This document shows, piece by piece, positions 1 to 11,619 of a DNA stretch of 64,000 bases (its first letter is position 1; every line of letters begins with the position of its first letter). The stretch covers positions 2,118,501 to 2,182,500 of the forward strand of contig CAHIKZ030000126.1 in assembly GCA_903632075.3 (NCBI GenBank). Reading direction: 5' to 3'. The stretch comes from Acanthosepion pharaonis. Taxonomy: Eukaryota; Mollusca; Cephalopoda; Sepiida; Sepiidae. Position numbers and translations under genes: made by a program. The notes beneath the pieces are model-generated. The model did no database searches. It had not been told where the DNA came from and saw only the letters and a program-made list of their open reading frames with translations.

Positions 1-114
1 ACTTGAGCAATTTTTCTTTGGAATTGACATTAAATGCACTTTAAATGTTGAGCTTGTGTCACATTTAGTAGTGAAGTGAGCACACTGAAAAATCCCTTCT
101 GGTACTATTGAAGA

Positions 115-330
115 TTTTTTGGTTACAGTGAGGTTCATCCAGTACATGTCTCGGGAGCCACTCAAGGTAAAAGTTTACAGGGTAAGAGGTACAGTCTATA
201 CAGACATGTGGGGAAAATAACAGTTAACTCTAGACTTGAACAGGTTAAGGTTGTAGTGATTGGGAAAACATCCATTTGGGAGTTGGTTCTACAGAGCAGT
301 AGTTTACAGGAAGCAGTTGCACTAATGACC
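115..330 (-). mobile_element. LINE-B 3'-end relic
   Basis: Read on the minus strand, this stretch matches by eye the 3' ends of the LINE-B copies near 6.2 kb and 24.9 kb. It has the same 'acctgttcaagtc' block, the same run ending in 'ttccccacat', and the terminal 'accttgag' segment. It holds the last few codons and 3' untranslated tail of a non-LTR retrotransposon and is heavily 5'-truncated. No open frame remains. The flank up to base 115 is unassigned. Confidence 0.6.
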
Positions 331-2159
331 TCCTTGTTATAAGATAATATAAGACATATCTCGGCTGATTTACAGGCAAATACTCAAGAGTGAGAACCGG
401 ATGTGAACGGGACAAAGCCCCGTTACAAAATGACCATTATCTTTCTTTACAAATGTTCCTGACACACGTGTTCCAGTCGAAAAATAAAATAATATATAAA
501 GTGCTCTATTTTTCGTCCAATAAAAATGCTTCCCTCCTAATTATACTTGCTTCATTTCTCGAGCCTGTTAAGCCATAAAAAAAAGCTATAAAAGGGGTCA
601 CACGGAAGTTCAATAGGCAGTCCACAGGTGTCAGCAAACAGACCGTCACAGTCAGGCTGAGCGATCAGCAGCAGGAGAGCATCAACCACCGTCAACATGT
701 GTGAACTACTATGAGAGATCGACCAGATCCCAAACCGGCTTATGAACTTTACCACACCAAGGTAGCTGTCCCAAACACACACATTCCTGTTGAAATAAAC
801 CACGTAAATCTATTTCTGCTGTTGTCGTATTTCCTTCTTGCAACCATACGCTTGTCTATAACATCAGTCAACTGACCCTGCACATGCATTAACTCTAGGC
901 CCTACCTACTCTACCCTTTCTCCAAGTTGCTTCCTTTTCCCAAAAAGAGACACATTCTGCTCATGTCCTCTGTATTGGCAATACAATGAATTTTAGATTA
1001 AAAACTTTTGTATTCTTTTCCTTTTACCTTACTAGCAGTACTTGCTGTTTCATTTTTTTTTCTCATTCTATCATATACATGGAAGTTACCATTTTGCATT
1101 GTCTGATTTGGTACTGTCTATTGCTCTACATCTAATTGGTATTACTGAAATGCATTGTAAGCAACATGTATGTTTGCCTGGCCAGATCTGGTAAAGGTTA
1201 GTGGCTCTGAAATAGGTCAGAATAATAAAAGAATAAAAAAAAAGAATAAAAAAGATTAATAAATCTGCTAAAAGAAATAAAAATATGTGACAAAAATAGT
1301 AAAATATTCTGATTGGATAGAAATTTGAAATAAATTCAAAGCAACTAATCCTAAAGTGTCAAATTGTTACGTCTAATTGCAAAGTCAACAAGAACAGACA
1401 AAGGAAAATGTAATTTATAGCAGTAAGTAAATGGCAGTTAATAAACATTAGGTCAACAAAAATTCAATATTGTGAATTGGAAAATGTATTAATCAATGAT
1501 GAATTAAATCATTTGTTTAGGATAGCATCCTCATCTTTGTTGTTTATATCACAATATTTGGATTTATTAAGTTCTTAGTTTTTCTCATATTGAACAGAAC
1601 CATTTATTTCATTCATTCACTGTTATATACTATTGATGTTTGGTATTGTCAAAATGGATTTCAGTACCTAGTGAGAACTGAAATCATTAACAATGCTTAA
1701 CAAAACTTTCTTTTTAGCAATTACCCAACAACTGGTGCCTTTAAATGTTGTAAGGAGAGTCTTTAATTGTAAATAATAGCAACTTTACAGTACTCTGGTC
1801 AAATTCAAAACCTTTTTTTATTATCATAATTGTTTTAATTCAATCTAAAAATATAGGAAATATTTTCCTTTTCAGCTTGTAGAACTTTTAATCATGCTTT
1901 CTAACTTTCTAATAATGTAACATTTTAATGATAATGTTGCTTTCTAATAATGGATATTGAATGAAAACTTTTTGTTTAAATGCAATTTTCAATAGGAATT
2001 TGATTTTATTCTCTTTTAACTTGCTGAAGTAGAGGTTAAAAATGTAGATTGAGTTTAAATGAATTTGATGCTTTATTAATTCAAAGATATTTTGAACAAA
2101 TTAGATATTTTTAAAGATGAGGCTGAATACAAATTTGTTGGAATCAAAAATAGGAAGAG

Positions 2160-2165
<6 letters not shown>
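331..2165. other. Unassigned AT-rich DNA
   Basis: About 1.8 kb with no recognisable gene, retroelement domain or tandem repeat. Short open frames near 390-578 and 552-803 have no family signature and look like chance. Poly(A/T) runs near 1230-1260 are the only low-complexity feature. Confidence 0.5.
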
Positions 2166-2168
<3 letters not shown>

Positions 2169-2233
<65 letters not shown>

Positions 2234-2236
2234 TAT
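2169..2236. repeat. (TA)n microsatellite
   Basis: Nearly pure TA dinucleotide run of about 65 bases, ending in an imperfect TATG interruption. Any 'YIYIYI' open frame across it is simple-sequence translation. Confidence 0.95.
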
Positions 2237-3930
2237 ATGAAAAGATTACTCAACTTTTAAATATTAATTTTATCCCAACAGTGATGTTTCTTGGTAAAAT
2301 TTCTAGTCTTCAGGGATAGTGGTTTTAAACAGTATTTCCAATTTTTTCACTTTATTCCACATCTTTTTCAATTTGCTTTTTTACTCTGTTTTGTACATAT
2401 GCATATTTATAATTTTAATGTTCTTTTACATGTGCACATTCATGTTATATTATTAATTAAATTGTAATATTTGTTAATTTTCATTATTAATTAAGTTATA
2501 ATATTTTAGTTAATATTTTTAATTAATATTTTAATTGATTTGTTATGTTATATTATTATTAAAGTAACAAATTAAATATTTGTTAATCTGTCAGCATTGA
2601 CCCATTATTTCATTTTTTTTTTAATAATTTAATTTGATTATCAAAAATTAATATTACTAATTTTTCTTCTAAACACAGTCTGCAGAACTGTCCTATCATA
2701 TCAAGAGAATATCTTTGTATAATATTGTACTCAGTTACACTTGGATAGAAAAAGTATCATTTTGATACCTTTTACCTTTTCTGAAATGTCCTTTGAGGTC
2801 AACTTTATATAATCTATATTAATTCTTGAGGGCTTGGGTTATCATTGCATAAAATTTAATCCCTAGGCTTTTCCATCCAGCAGCAAACTATTAATATAGA
2901 AACACATATATGTGCACAGACAAGCTTTACTCTCTTAATCAAGGTGTAAGGGAGAGATAGAATTATTAACCTGATTACTCCAAATTTGTAACATTTTAAG
3001 AAAACTTAGCAAGAAACATAATGTAGTGCTCTTTAATATCAGTAGCAGCACTTAAACATAATAGCAGTTGCAGTCCTAAATAAACCTAAATATCAGCAGC
3101 AGCTCCCGAATATAAAAACATGTGAACCCTAAAATAACTCTCTCTCTTCTGGGTTTTCCTCTTTCAAACTGGTGACATGAACTTTCTACACTGAAGCTAA
3201 AAGAGCTGTGAATGCTTCACACCAAAACACACTAACACAGTAAGTTCCCACTATAACATATTCGTGAACTTTTCATTGTGTATACAATTTACTTCTAACA
3301 AAAGAAACTCTCATTTTAAAATTTTCTCTTGTTAATTTTATTTTAATAAATGTTATCCTTGCATTGAAATCAATTAGTCTGTTATTTTGTGCATGTACTC
3401 TTTTCACCACCAATATTTCATGTACTATAAAATGTTCCCATAAGAAAACTTACACATTTAATTATTGAAGTAGCTAATCACTTAAATAGTCAATAATTTG
3501 TGCAGTAAGTGCACTGATTGCTGTCCTCAGACAGTAAAAATGATGTGTCTATTTCAAATATGAAGTATCCACTTTAATAATGTTTGCAGTAATAAAAATG
3601 TCAGATTAAAAATAATTTCATTAATTCTTTAAAAAGTAGATACAAATCTTTTCAGAAAATAATCTGAGTAAAGAGGATATGCATTCCTTCAAAAGGGAAA
3701 ATGGAATCTTGCCTGCTGCAACATTCTCTGTAACTGAGCAGTATAGCACATTGTATAAAACAGTGGTTTCTCCTACAAAGGGTAAAGCAAGTTCAATTTA
3801 TGCTGAGGAACTCATTTTCTTTACAAATATTTCTTGAATGTGCAGGCTGATAAATGGAATGCACACTGTAAATAAAAATGGGGTGTCTATTTCAAATACA
3901 GAATATCCACTATAAATAATAATATTTGAA
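2237..3930. repeat. AT-rich DNA with an imperfect ~55-bp direct repeat
   Basis: Mostly unassigned AT-rich sequence. A block at about 3539-3590 ('gtgtctatttcaaat...tatccact') recurs in direct orientation at about 3864-3925, immediately before the next TA array. Nothing else is recognised. Confidence 0.5.

Positions 3931-3986
<56 letters not shown>
3931..3986. repeat. (TA)n microsatellite
   Basis: Uninterrupted TA/AT run of about 55 bases. Confidence 0.95.
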
Positions 3987-3990
<4 letters not shown>

Positions 3991-4253
3991 TAACAGCAAT
4001 ATTTTTTATATATCAAAAACAATATTGGGTAAAATGTATGATAAAGTGGAAAAAGTTTACTTCTGGTGTGTTTTGGCCTTCAGGACTTCTTTGGACTAAA
4101 TTTGTTATGTTAGTATGACTACACATGTGCATGAATGAGGGGTGCTGGAGATTTTAGAATTTTTTAGACTTTTAATTATTTTTTTAGTGCTACTTGAATT
4201 CATTTAGTCTTTTTCATTTTCTTTCCATCACTTTTGCTACTAGTTATCCCTCA

Positions 4254-4495
4254 CTATGATAATAAAAGATCTTCCAGGAATAGTGAAATATTGTAAGGGC
4301 CACAGCGCAGGTTTACTGTAGATGACCTTGTGATTAAGACACTCTCTAGACATTTAAGTTGTAGTGAATTGTTTTCTCCTTTGATCAGCGTAGCATTTTT
4401 TATGCCAGAATTGTGGTCAGTCTCATTACAGTGGGAAACTAAAGCATTTAATGTATTGTTTTGTAAAATATCCCTTTTGTGTTCATACAAAATAA
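4254..4495 (-). pseudogene. Penelope-like element GIY-YIG endonuclease fragment
   Basis: A 78-codon open stretch on the minus strand reads like the C-terminal half of the GIY-YIG endonuclease of Penelope-like elements. It opens with 'YEHKRDI', continues with 'NALVSHCNETDHN', an LES motif in the position of the catalytic glutamate helix ('KCLESVLI'), and an 'NLRCGPY' tail. The N-terminal GIY and YIG strands are absent or unreadable upstream, so this is a truncated copy. PLEs encode an RT followed by this nuclease, which nicks target DNA. Only the terminal domain survives here, and the flanks carry no RT. Confidence 0.6.
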
Positions 4496-4499
4496 TATG

Positions 4500-5340
4500 T
4501 CAAATGCTACATCATAATTTTTTTTTATATACATTTGAGGGCGCTGACTCTTAAATTATCGGGCATTACTTTGAGTATCATGTCTGATTTTGCTAGTATT
4601 TTGGTATAGTTTGTTAGTAGCTGTCTACTTATACAACAAAAACAACCATCTATAAATAAAAATAATTATAATTTAAGAGCCCACATCCTTCTTCTGTCAC
4701 TAAAGTAAACGAAGAGGTTACTTTGAATTTAAGGCTAGGTTAGCTGACCAAAAATAATGAAAAGGCACAGGTTGGTTTAAGTGAAGGTTCAGTATTTGAT
4801 ATTTGGGGAAAAAGTAATAATAAATCTTCATCATTTATCGATTTGGATAAAATGCTTCCATTTGTCCAATTCTGTATTCTTAACAGATTACATTCCTAGA
4901 AATCCTGCGGTCATGACCTTTGCCTAATGGCTTATGAACTGGTCAGACACTTAACTTCTCAGCTGTCAACTCTTATCTTTCTCACTTGTCTGAACTTTTC
5001 TTGGTTTTAAATGCAAAGTTTGGGTGAATAGTCACTCTGAAGGAAATTCATGATTCAGAAGATATTTCAGATTTTATTGAGTTCAAATTTTGGGTTATCT
5101 AAGTTTATTTATTAAGGAAGAGATTCTATGCCTTTACTATTTGTGTGTTGCTTCTAACTTTGACCATGAATGTTAAAATGTATTTGAATTTTTTATTTTA
5201 ATGTTGTATCCTTTTAGGATATAGGCAATCATGGCTCTCCAGAGCTTCCTTTTCTTTATTATCTGTGAATTGTTATGACTTCTTGGGAAAGTTAGTGGAG
5301 TGGTTTTCTGTTGCTTTCTTCACAGTTTTGAATTCACTGT
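4500..5340. other. Unassigned AT-rich DNA
   Basis: No gene or recognisable repeat was seen between the PLE nuclease relic and the nested LINE cluster. Confidence 0.5.
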
Positions 5341-6330
5341 AGTAAGATCCATTGCTAAAGCTGCTGGGAAAATGGTCAGTACCCTCTCAGACTCCAGATA
5401 CTTTCCCTCTGCTGTAATGTAGTTTCTCTATACCTTTTCTATAAATACTTCATTGGCAATTGTTCTGATGAATTTTCCTCTATGGTACATAGACTTTATC
5501 AATTTAAGCATATTACTAGATTGGCGGCAAAATCTCATCATTTTACAGTTGAAATGGCTAGATGTAACTGGAAGTTCTATGTGAAGAGTTTCTTTTCTTA
5601 CACTTCTCACTTATGGAAAACACTTCTGGCTTTTTACTTTTCAGTCAATTTTGATCTTCAAAAAATTTAAATGCAATGTCTTCTGTTTTCATAATTCCTG
5701 TTCATTTACTGTTCTCTCTCCTTAATAGTGTTTTGTTATTCTCTCACATTCAGTAACCTCTTGCATCTTATCAGCTTCATTGCCTCACAAGGTGAAATGA
5801 GTAATAAAAAAAACCTGACTTCTCCTGCTATACTCTACCTTTACAAGGTCAAACTAAAAATGGAATACTACTGCCATATATGGGCAGGAGCTGATAAAGT
5901 TCAAATGCGTTACCATGTCCTTGTGCATATTGAATTATTTTCCACCCTAAAACCCTTTCTCCAGAGATGAAATGTTGCAGTCCTCTTGCTGCTCTGTTGG
6001 TATTTCCATGGAAAGTGTTCAGGTGAACTACATTCCTTAGTTTCACCAGTTCTAACCTTCATGGCTAAGAACCACTATGCCATGCCAATTGTATTGAACT
6101 ACCCTTATTTCTTTCATACCCCATTTGTGAGATGTAAGTTCCACTCAAACAGCTTCTTCCCCTGAACTACTGCTTTGTGAAATTGACTTCTAAGAGGAGT
6201 ATGCTTCCCTAATCACTACAATCATCTTAACCTGTTCAAGTCAAGGATTAATCGTTATCTTCCCCACATATCACCATAAGATACGTTGACTCTACAAGTA
6301 TCATTTACTTAGCTCAACTTCATAGAGGTG
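5341..6330 (+). mobile_element. LINE-B relic split by a LINE-A insertion
   Basis: Bases 5341-5395 resemble LINE-B around 24,305-24,350 (shared 'ccat..ctaaag..actgg'-type block). LINE-B resumes at about 5816 with 'ctctacctttacaaggtc' and runs to about 6330. The resumed part encodes, with stops, the late ORF2 stretch 'YLYKVKLKMEYYCHIWAGA', then a degenerate C-terminal region and the 3' tail with 'cctgttcaagtc'. LINE ORF2 supplies endonuclease and RT for target-primed retrotransposition. Only the post-RT C-terminus remains. Order and spacing match the copy at 23.5-24.96 kb. Confidence 0.65.
5396..5815 (+). mobile_element. LINE-A 3' fragment nested inside LINE-B
   Basis: This fragment encodes the LINE-A C-terminus: 'VHRLYQFKHITRLAAK', then the 'HHFTVEMARCNWKFY' block, and the 'SRLWNSLP'-type motif degraded to 'SHLWKTLLAFYF'. 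It ends in the LINE-A 3' tail ('cctcttgcatctta...ggtgaaatgagtaataaaaaaa'). It is 5'-truncated, as expected for incomplete target-primed reverse transcription. LINE-B continues directly after the A-rich tail, so LINE-A is the younger insertion. Confidence 0.7.
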
Positions 6331-9084
6331 GGGGTTCAAATATGAGAGAAAAAAATTTGTTAACCTACAAAAATGGTGGCCATGTATACATCTTGGTACA
6401 TTTTGCCTCAGTCAAATAAATATAAGTGTTTTGATAAAAAATTTAAACTCTATGTATTCCAAAGACAAAAAATTGTTAGTCTTTCATGTGACTTTCTTTA
6501 GCTTGAATAATGGCTTTACATCCACTGCAGAAAAAATGTGTACAAAATGTTTATTAATTTTGTTTTGTGGCAGAATGCAATTTCATTCTCTCTGCCTCTA
6601 CTCCCATAATTCTTCAACATGACATAGATTCTTTGGATGAACTTTTCTCTTTAATTCTGTTCACATTTAATCGATAATATTTACATCCAAGCTTTGTGCT
6701 GGCCAATCGTTTGTTCAATACGTTTATATTTTCATCAGCTAGGTATTGTTGAGTTGCATTTTCTTTGTGACCTCAACCTCCATTATGTTGGAAGATTTCA
6801 TCACCAAGGTATCAAGTGTTCCTTCATCAATTCAATGTATTCAAATTTAATACTATTTAATTTCTCATCTACTTCCATCAACTTTTTAGAATCATCATTT
6901 ATATCCCCAAAGCATAATGCTCTAGCTTCCAAATTTGACTGTTTTTGTAGTATAACCGAGCCAGTTACAACTAAGTTTCACTGTGGCCCTCAACCACCTC
7001 TGGTTGTCCAAGATGTGAAATGCCCATGACTGGTCACTGAAGTAACCTCTTCAATGCAGGTCTCACCTTATCCCATGTTGTGATTTAGATCATAAGGCAG
7101 CCAAGACTAAATCGTCATCAGGAATCTTCATATTGGGTTCGTCCAAGCAGGGTGATTACTCAATGAATTAAAATGATGTTTCGATAAAAAATATATTCTA
7201 ATTTTATATCAGTTCTTTGTACAGTAGTTGGTTTAAAATGTAGAAGCTTGCATGCATTCAATTCTCAACCCAATCTTTTTCTAGTCAAAAGTAACATTTT
7301 GGTGATTTGGTAAAGTTCGTTTTGCTGGTTTGGATAAGTGTGCTTTGCTTGGTAAAGTTTGGTTGCTTGCTTTGTAAAGTTTGGCACAAGGCTGATGTCA
7401 GAGGTCTTGTTGGCAGGCAATCATGTGGAATATCTCAGCAAGCTCTCTGGGGAACTCTTGAGAACTTCCCAATGAACTCTTGTGTTTTGGCTCAAATTAT
7501 TCTTATTTATGAACTCTTACCCAAAACCAGTGTGGGACATGATGCAGTTTCGGGTTTTGGTGATTCCCTTAATTTCCAACAAGAGTCCATTCTTGTCTGG
7601 CTCCTGAAAATTAATTACATATCCAATTTTGGGGAGATCCCCTCTTCCATTCGGAGTTGTTGCAGGATATCAATCCACCCAAAGTCTTTCCTTCTCTCAT
7701 TAGCATCTCACACTAACAACTCCTGATAGATGATTGTAACTTCTTCACCTTTCTCAATGTTTCCTCTGTGCCCACTACTCTGGCTACCACTTGACCAATA
7801 GCTTCTCAGTTGCTTTGGCATGGCTTATTAATTAAAAAAACTTTAAAATTTTGCTTAATCAGAATTTTTCGTCATGTCAGAAAATCAGACATTCACCACA
7901 TGGCCCTTTTGGTCAGTCATTCCCTGAACTTTATAATCAGATAAAAATCTTTTATTCTTAATATCTTTGCTGATCTGCTAATTCTATATTTTTATGACCA
8001 ATACCCTTAATGCCTGTCATCCATAAAATGTCAGGTCTCCATATTGCTGTTTCATAGATTTAAGAATCTTTATTCTCAGTTCCTGGTTCACAGATCATAT
8101 CTTCGCTGACTTGCTTTTTCCTGTGTTTTCATAACCAGTAATTTTAATGACAATAGTCCATCAATTGTCAGAGATTGCCATATTTTGTCTTTTTTGCAAA
8201 ATTACTGCTTACCTAATTCTTCATTTCTTGGGAAAATTAGACTTTCTGAAAAATAAAATCTTCTCATGTTGATCGATATATTCATTGTTCTATCTGTTAA
8301 GCCTTCTTTTTAGTTGCCAGCACTAAATATTGTCTTATCTCTTGTTGGAATCCAATTCTCACCACTAAATATGATTTTACTCCAATTAAATGTAGGTTAC
8401 TTCAAAAAATAAAATAAAAATAGGATGCACAAAGAAAAAATGTCCCAAAACTTTATAAAAATAACATTTTATCATAAAAACATTTGTGTTATTATTAACA
8501 ATAAAATCAAATTATATTTGAGGTAAAAACATTTCTTTTTCATCCTCTTTAGAATTTTGGAAATTTCAGTTAAAACCTTGCTTTTCTTGCTTTAATGTTG
8601 GACCTTAAATTTTTACAGGAAATCTGAGCATTTTTTGCAGTGAAAAACACAACGATTTCAAAATTCTTACAAAAATCAGATAATTGCCATATTTTAATGA
8701 AACTTTTTCAGAAAGGAATTAAATTATTTTTTTTAAAATATCATGGAAAATAAGGAAAACAGCATCAGCCTACAACAATAAAACCTAAAACTGTAAAGTG
8801 TCTGGAGGAGAAAATAGTTATAATTACCTTCTCAGGCCAACATACAATTCTAAATAAATAAAAATGCAGACATGAAAACAAATTTTTACTATGCTACTTA
8901 AAAATTGAAAACTAAAAACAAACAAGAATAAACTGTCTTTCCTGCTTGTTGGAAATCCTATTCTGTAGGTCCAGGCTGTAAGAACTCAGGTGAACCATTT
9001 GATCATTATAACTATTGACCTATTGCCCTTTAACCTCTTTTTGGTAGGCACTAATTAACTCTGAATTGCTTAAGCATTTCGCAT
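6331..9084. other. Unassigned AT-rich DNA
   Basis: Nearly 2.8 kb with no domain I can name. Open stretches at 6694-7029 and 7307-7726 have no recognisable motif, and the longer one is low-complexity hydrophobic. An old, unrecognisable transposon is possible, but I cannot support one. Confidence 0.45.
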
Positions 9085-10365
9085 CACAGTCTTCTTTCAG
9101 ATAAGCTATATGGCTTTTGCTTCTCTAGCTCAACTGCAGATGTGTTAAAGATTATTGCTGAAAGAGTCTCTCAAGCTTTAGATAAGACTAGTGAAGCTTG
9201 GGCTGTTGCTTTGGACACATCTTGAAAGCATTTGACAGCATTTGGCATGCTGGTTGTCTTCACAATTTGAAAGGTTATGGTATTTTTGGATGAATTTTTG
9301 AAGTGATTATTTTTATCAAATCACGAAAAATGAAAATTATCTTTAATGGCCACTCTTCTAGATCTTTTTGCATAAATGCAAGTGTTCCCCAGGGCTCTAC
9401 CCTTGAACTTATGTTGTTTCTAATTTTCATAAATGACCTTCTTAATGTCATCTGTTCTGAACTTGGTATCTATGCTGATAAGACAACTATTTACCCCAGT
9501 TTTAATAGTAAGTCTAATGAGATCAATAAAGTTAAATTGGAAGCTGATCTAAAAATAACCTACAATTTGTTTGTAAATGAGGCAAGGAGTGGCTTGTTAA
9601 TTCTAACACCTCAAAAATGAAACTACTCTCTTTTAATCATCTGAGAGAACCATTTTTACCTTCCATCAGCATGGCTGATGCTAATCCCCAGGAAAGTGAC
9701 TCATTGCACCTTTTTGGGCTCACGTTTTCAGCTGATAGGAAGTGGAAGGAGTATATTGAATCAATTGTTAAGTCTACAGCTAAGAAAGTTAGTTCACTAT
9801 GTCAGGTGAGAGAGTTTTTCCAACCAGAATCTATCTTACACATTTATAAGTCTACCATTCGTCCTTGCTTTAAATATTGCTGCCATGTCTGATCTGGTGC
9901 TCCTGCTATATATTTAGAGATTCTTGATAAATTTCAAAGAAGAATTTGCAATGTTATTGGTCCTGACCTGGCATAATGGCTTCAGTCACTTTCTCACTGT
10001 CATAACATAGCTTCCCTGTGACTTTTTTTTTTTATAAATACTTTCATGGTAATTGTTCTGATGAACCTTCCTCTATGGTACCTAGACTTTATGGATTTAA
10101 GAGCATTACTAGATTAATGGCAAGGTCTTATCAGTTGAAATGGCACTTCTCACTTGTGAAACTCTTTTCTGGCTTTTTGTTTTCCAGTCAACTTTGATCT
10201 TCAAAAATTTAAATGCAATTTCGAGTGTTATCTTCTGTCTTCTTCATTATTCTTCTTTTATTGTTCTCTCTCCTTAGTAGTAATTTTTCTCATATTCTCT
10301 GATACTCTTGCATCCTAGTGGCTTTATTTCCTTGCTTGGTATAAAATGATTAAAAAAACTCCTTG
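9085..10365 (+). mobile_element. LINE-A relic: RT core to 3' end
   Basis: Frames 9085-9300 give an RT helix/motif-A region resembling 'STADVLKIIAERVSQALD' and 'AVALDTS'. Bases 9303-9620 encode 'SVPQGSTLELMLFLIFINDL' and the catalytic box as 'YADKTTIY', where the second Asp of YADD has become Lys. Bases 9617-9892 encode the post-RT block 'LHLFGLTFSADRKWKEYIES' and 'ILHIYKSTIRPCFKYCCHV'. A stop replaces the Trp codon that follows (TGA in 'V*SGA'). The C-terminal tail follows, ending near 10,350 with the family 3' motif and 'gattaaaaaaac'. At least two frame changes and the lost Asp make this a dead copy. The YINDL / YxDD / 'IYKSTIRP' order places it in the CR1/Jockey group of EN-RT LINEs; the exact clade is uncertain. 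Confidence 0.8.
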
Positions 10366-10394
10366 AAATTTCTTCAATGTATTTCTTGTCGCAA

Positions 10395-10900
10395 TTATCT
10401 CTGGTGATCTTTAAGTTTTAGTTTATTATTTTGTTTTATATGAATTAAGTCTTTTATTGTTTTAAAAGTAGTTGTAACAAAATTTATGCTAAGCTTAGAT
10501 AGATTCTTTTCAATTGTAGTTGTGAGAGAGTTGGTGGGTAGAACAATGTATTTTGATTTGTTGGGTTTATCTGAATGCTCCACTTTTATTTTTGAAATAT
10601 TTTATGAGCATTTTGTTTTGTATTGAATATGAAATAATTAGGGTATTGGAAAAGCTTCAAAGTATTTTCAATGTATTCCTCTTCTTCATGTAAATATTGA
10701 GTCCTGCAAATTCTGAGTGCTCTTAAATAGAATCCAAGTATTATTCAGGATTTTATTTTCTTGTTATGGTGGGAATAAGTATTTATTTTATTTAGAATTT
10801 TATTTAGATTACCAATGGGGTCACCTCTAAATTTTGGCATGCATTTTCTTAGAATTCCTGGTCCTTTTCAAAATATTTTACTTAAACAAACAACATATTT
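10395..10900 (-). pseudogene. Penelope-like element post-RT linker relic (arm 1 of an inverted pair)
   Basis: The minus strand reads, with a few stops, through 'YLRALRICRTQY', 'EEYIENTLKLFQYPNYFI' and 'YIVLPTNSLTTTIEKNL'. This order (acidic 'ELxxIxxxLxxNGYP' helix, then a 'vLPyv..ls..I...L' strand) is typical of the PLE segment between RT and the GIY-YIG domain. No catalytic RT residues are in this piece. The distal part at 10,655-10,790 is repeated in inverted orientation at about 11,095-11,240. Confidence 0.6.
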
Positions 10901-11094
10901 CTGATATAGTGATGAAGCACTATTAATATATCCCCACAAATCTATGAACTTGTAAATAAACTTAGCAAAGTCGAACATACTATAGAATTTGCTTATTAAA
11001 CAGAAACAATATTTTATATTTTCTAGATATTATGTTACACTGCAGTGACAATAGCTTAAAAATAAATATCCATCACAATTTAAATATTAAAATT

Positions 11095-11240
11095 GATCTC
11101 ATAAATGTCTTTTCTTGCCATAATAACAAATAAAATTTGGTATAATCATTGGATTCTATTTAAGAGCACTCAGAATTTTCAGCCCCCTCAATGTTTAAAT
11201 GGATTAGAGAAATATATTGAAAATACTTTACTGAAAAAAT
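11095..11240 (+). mobile_element. Penelope-like fragment, inverted partner
   Basis: The plus strand carries the same stretch seen on the minus strand at 10,655-10,790, including 'ttggattctatttaagag' and 'gcactcagaatttt'. It translates in part to 'LEKYIENTL'. Together they form an inverted repeat with arms of about 140 bp around a ~300-bp spacer, consistent with two PLE pieces joined head to head. Confidence 0.65.
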
Positions 11241-11404
11241 GATTTAAAAACATAAACAATTCAAATTAGCATCCCTTGTCTTTTGTGTGCATGTATAGTT
11301 GCACCAATGTAAATACCACTTTTGTTCAATGATGTCCTTGGGTTATGAATACCTGGATGAGTATCACTACGGAATTTGTGAGTAGCAGTACTATATTGTT
11401 TCTT

Positions 11405-11577
11405 CTTCATCACCGAGGCCTGTTGGTACAGTTGGTATGAAGCTTGTGTTGTATTGTAACAGTCTGGGTTTGAATCTCAGTGGTGGATGCACACTGCTGA
11501 TGAGTTCCAAAATAGGATGAAACAGCCGTCAAGTGCTTTCCGCATTCTGTTGAGGATTCTTCTAACCTCGATGAATT

Positions 11578-11580
<3 letters not shown>
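11405..11580 (+). mobile_element. tRNA-derived SINE carrying a hammerhead ribozyme motif
   Basis: The head resembles a tRNA gene with pol III promoter boxes: an A-box-like 'tggtacagttggt' near 11,422 and a B-box 'gggtttgaatctc' at 11,466-11,478. About 18 bases later the hammerhead core begins. A fold-back (GAGG/CCTC) lies at 11,553-11,569 and the element ends against the TA array at 11,582. The layout (pol III head, then a self-cleaving ribozyme) parallels the schistosome SINE-like hammerhead repeats known from the literature. SINEs depend on a LINE for mobility; no partner is proven here. Confidence 0.7.
11485..11541 (+). ncRNA. Hammerhead ribozyme-like motif (type I layout)
   Basis: CTGATGA at 11,497-11,503 is followed by a stem-II hairpin (GTTCC 11,504-11,508 with GGAT 11,515-11,518, loop AAAATA) and GAAAC at 11,519-11,523. 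A minimal stem III follows: AC (11,522-11,523) with GT (11,528-11,529) around the AGCC loop. Then comes the expected cleavage C at 11,530, preceded by U. Stem I forms between CACT at 11,492-11,495 and AGTG at 11,532-11,535, with further GGA/TCC pairing outward. All conserved core nucleotides are present. Defects are a G/A mismatch at the base of stem I, a wobble pair and one bulge in stem II, so cleavage may be weak or lost. Confidence 0.75.
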
Positions 11581-11581
<1 letters not shown>

Positions 11582-11617
<36 letters not shown>

Positions 11618-11618
11618 A
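11582..11618. repeat. (TA)n(TG)n microsatellite
   Basis: TA run of about 30 bases ending in tgtgtgtata, immediately after the SINE end. Confidence 0.9.
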
Positions 11619-11619
11619 T

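Noticed and set aside
2092..2319. Open frames rich in 'YIYIYI', here and at 3.8, 11.4, 12.0, 14.5, 19.1, 21.5, 30.0-30.3, 32.1, 44.4 and 45.0 kb
   Set aside because: They are translations of TA (or CA) microsatellites and carry no protein information.
7081..7145. Hammerhead core on the minus strand around CTGATGA near 7,115
   Set aside because: No GAAA box lies at the required distance and no stem II could be formed.
7307..7726. 139-codon host protein
   Set aside because: No motif, low-complexity hydrophobic start, and no splice or promoter signals that I can defend.
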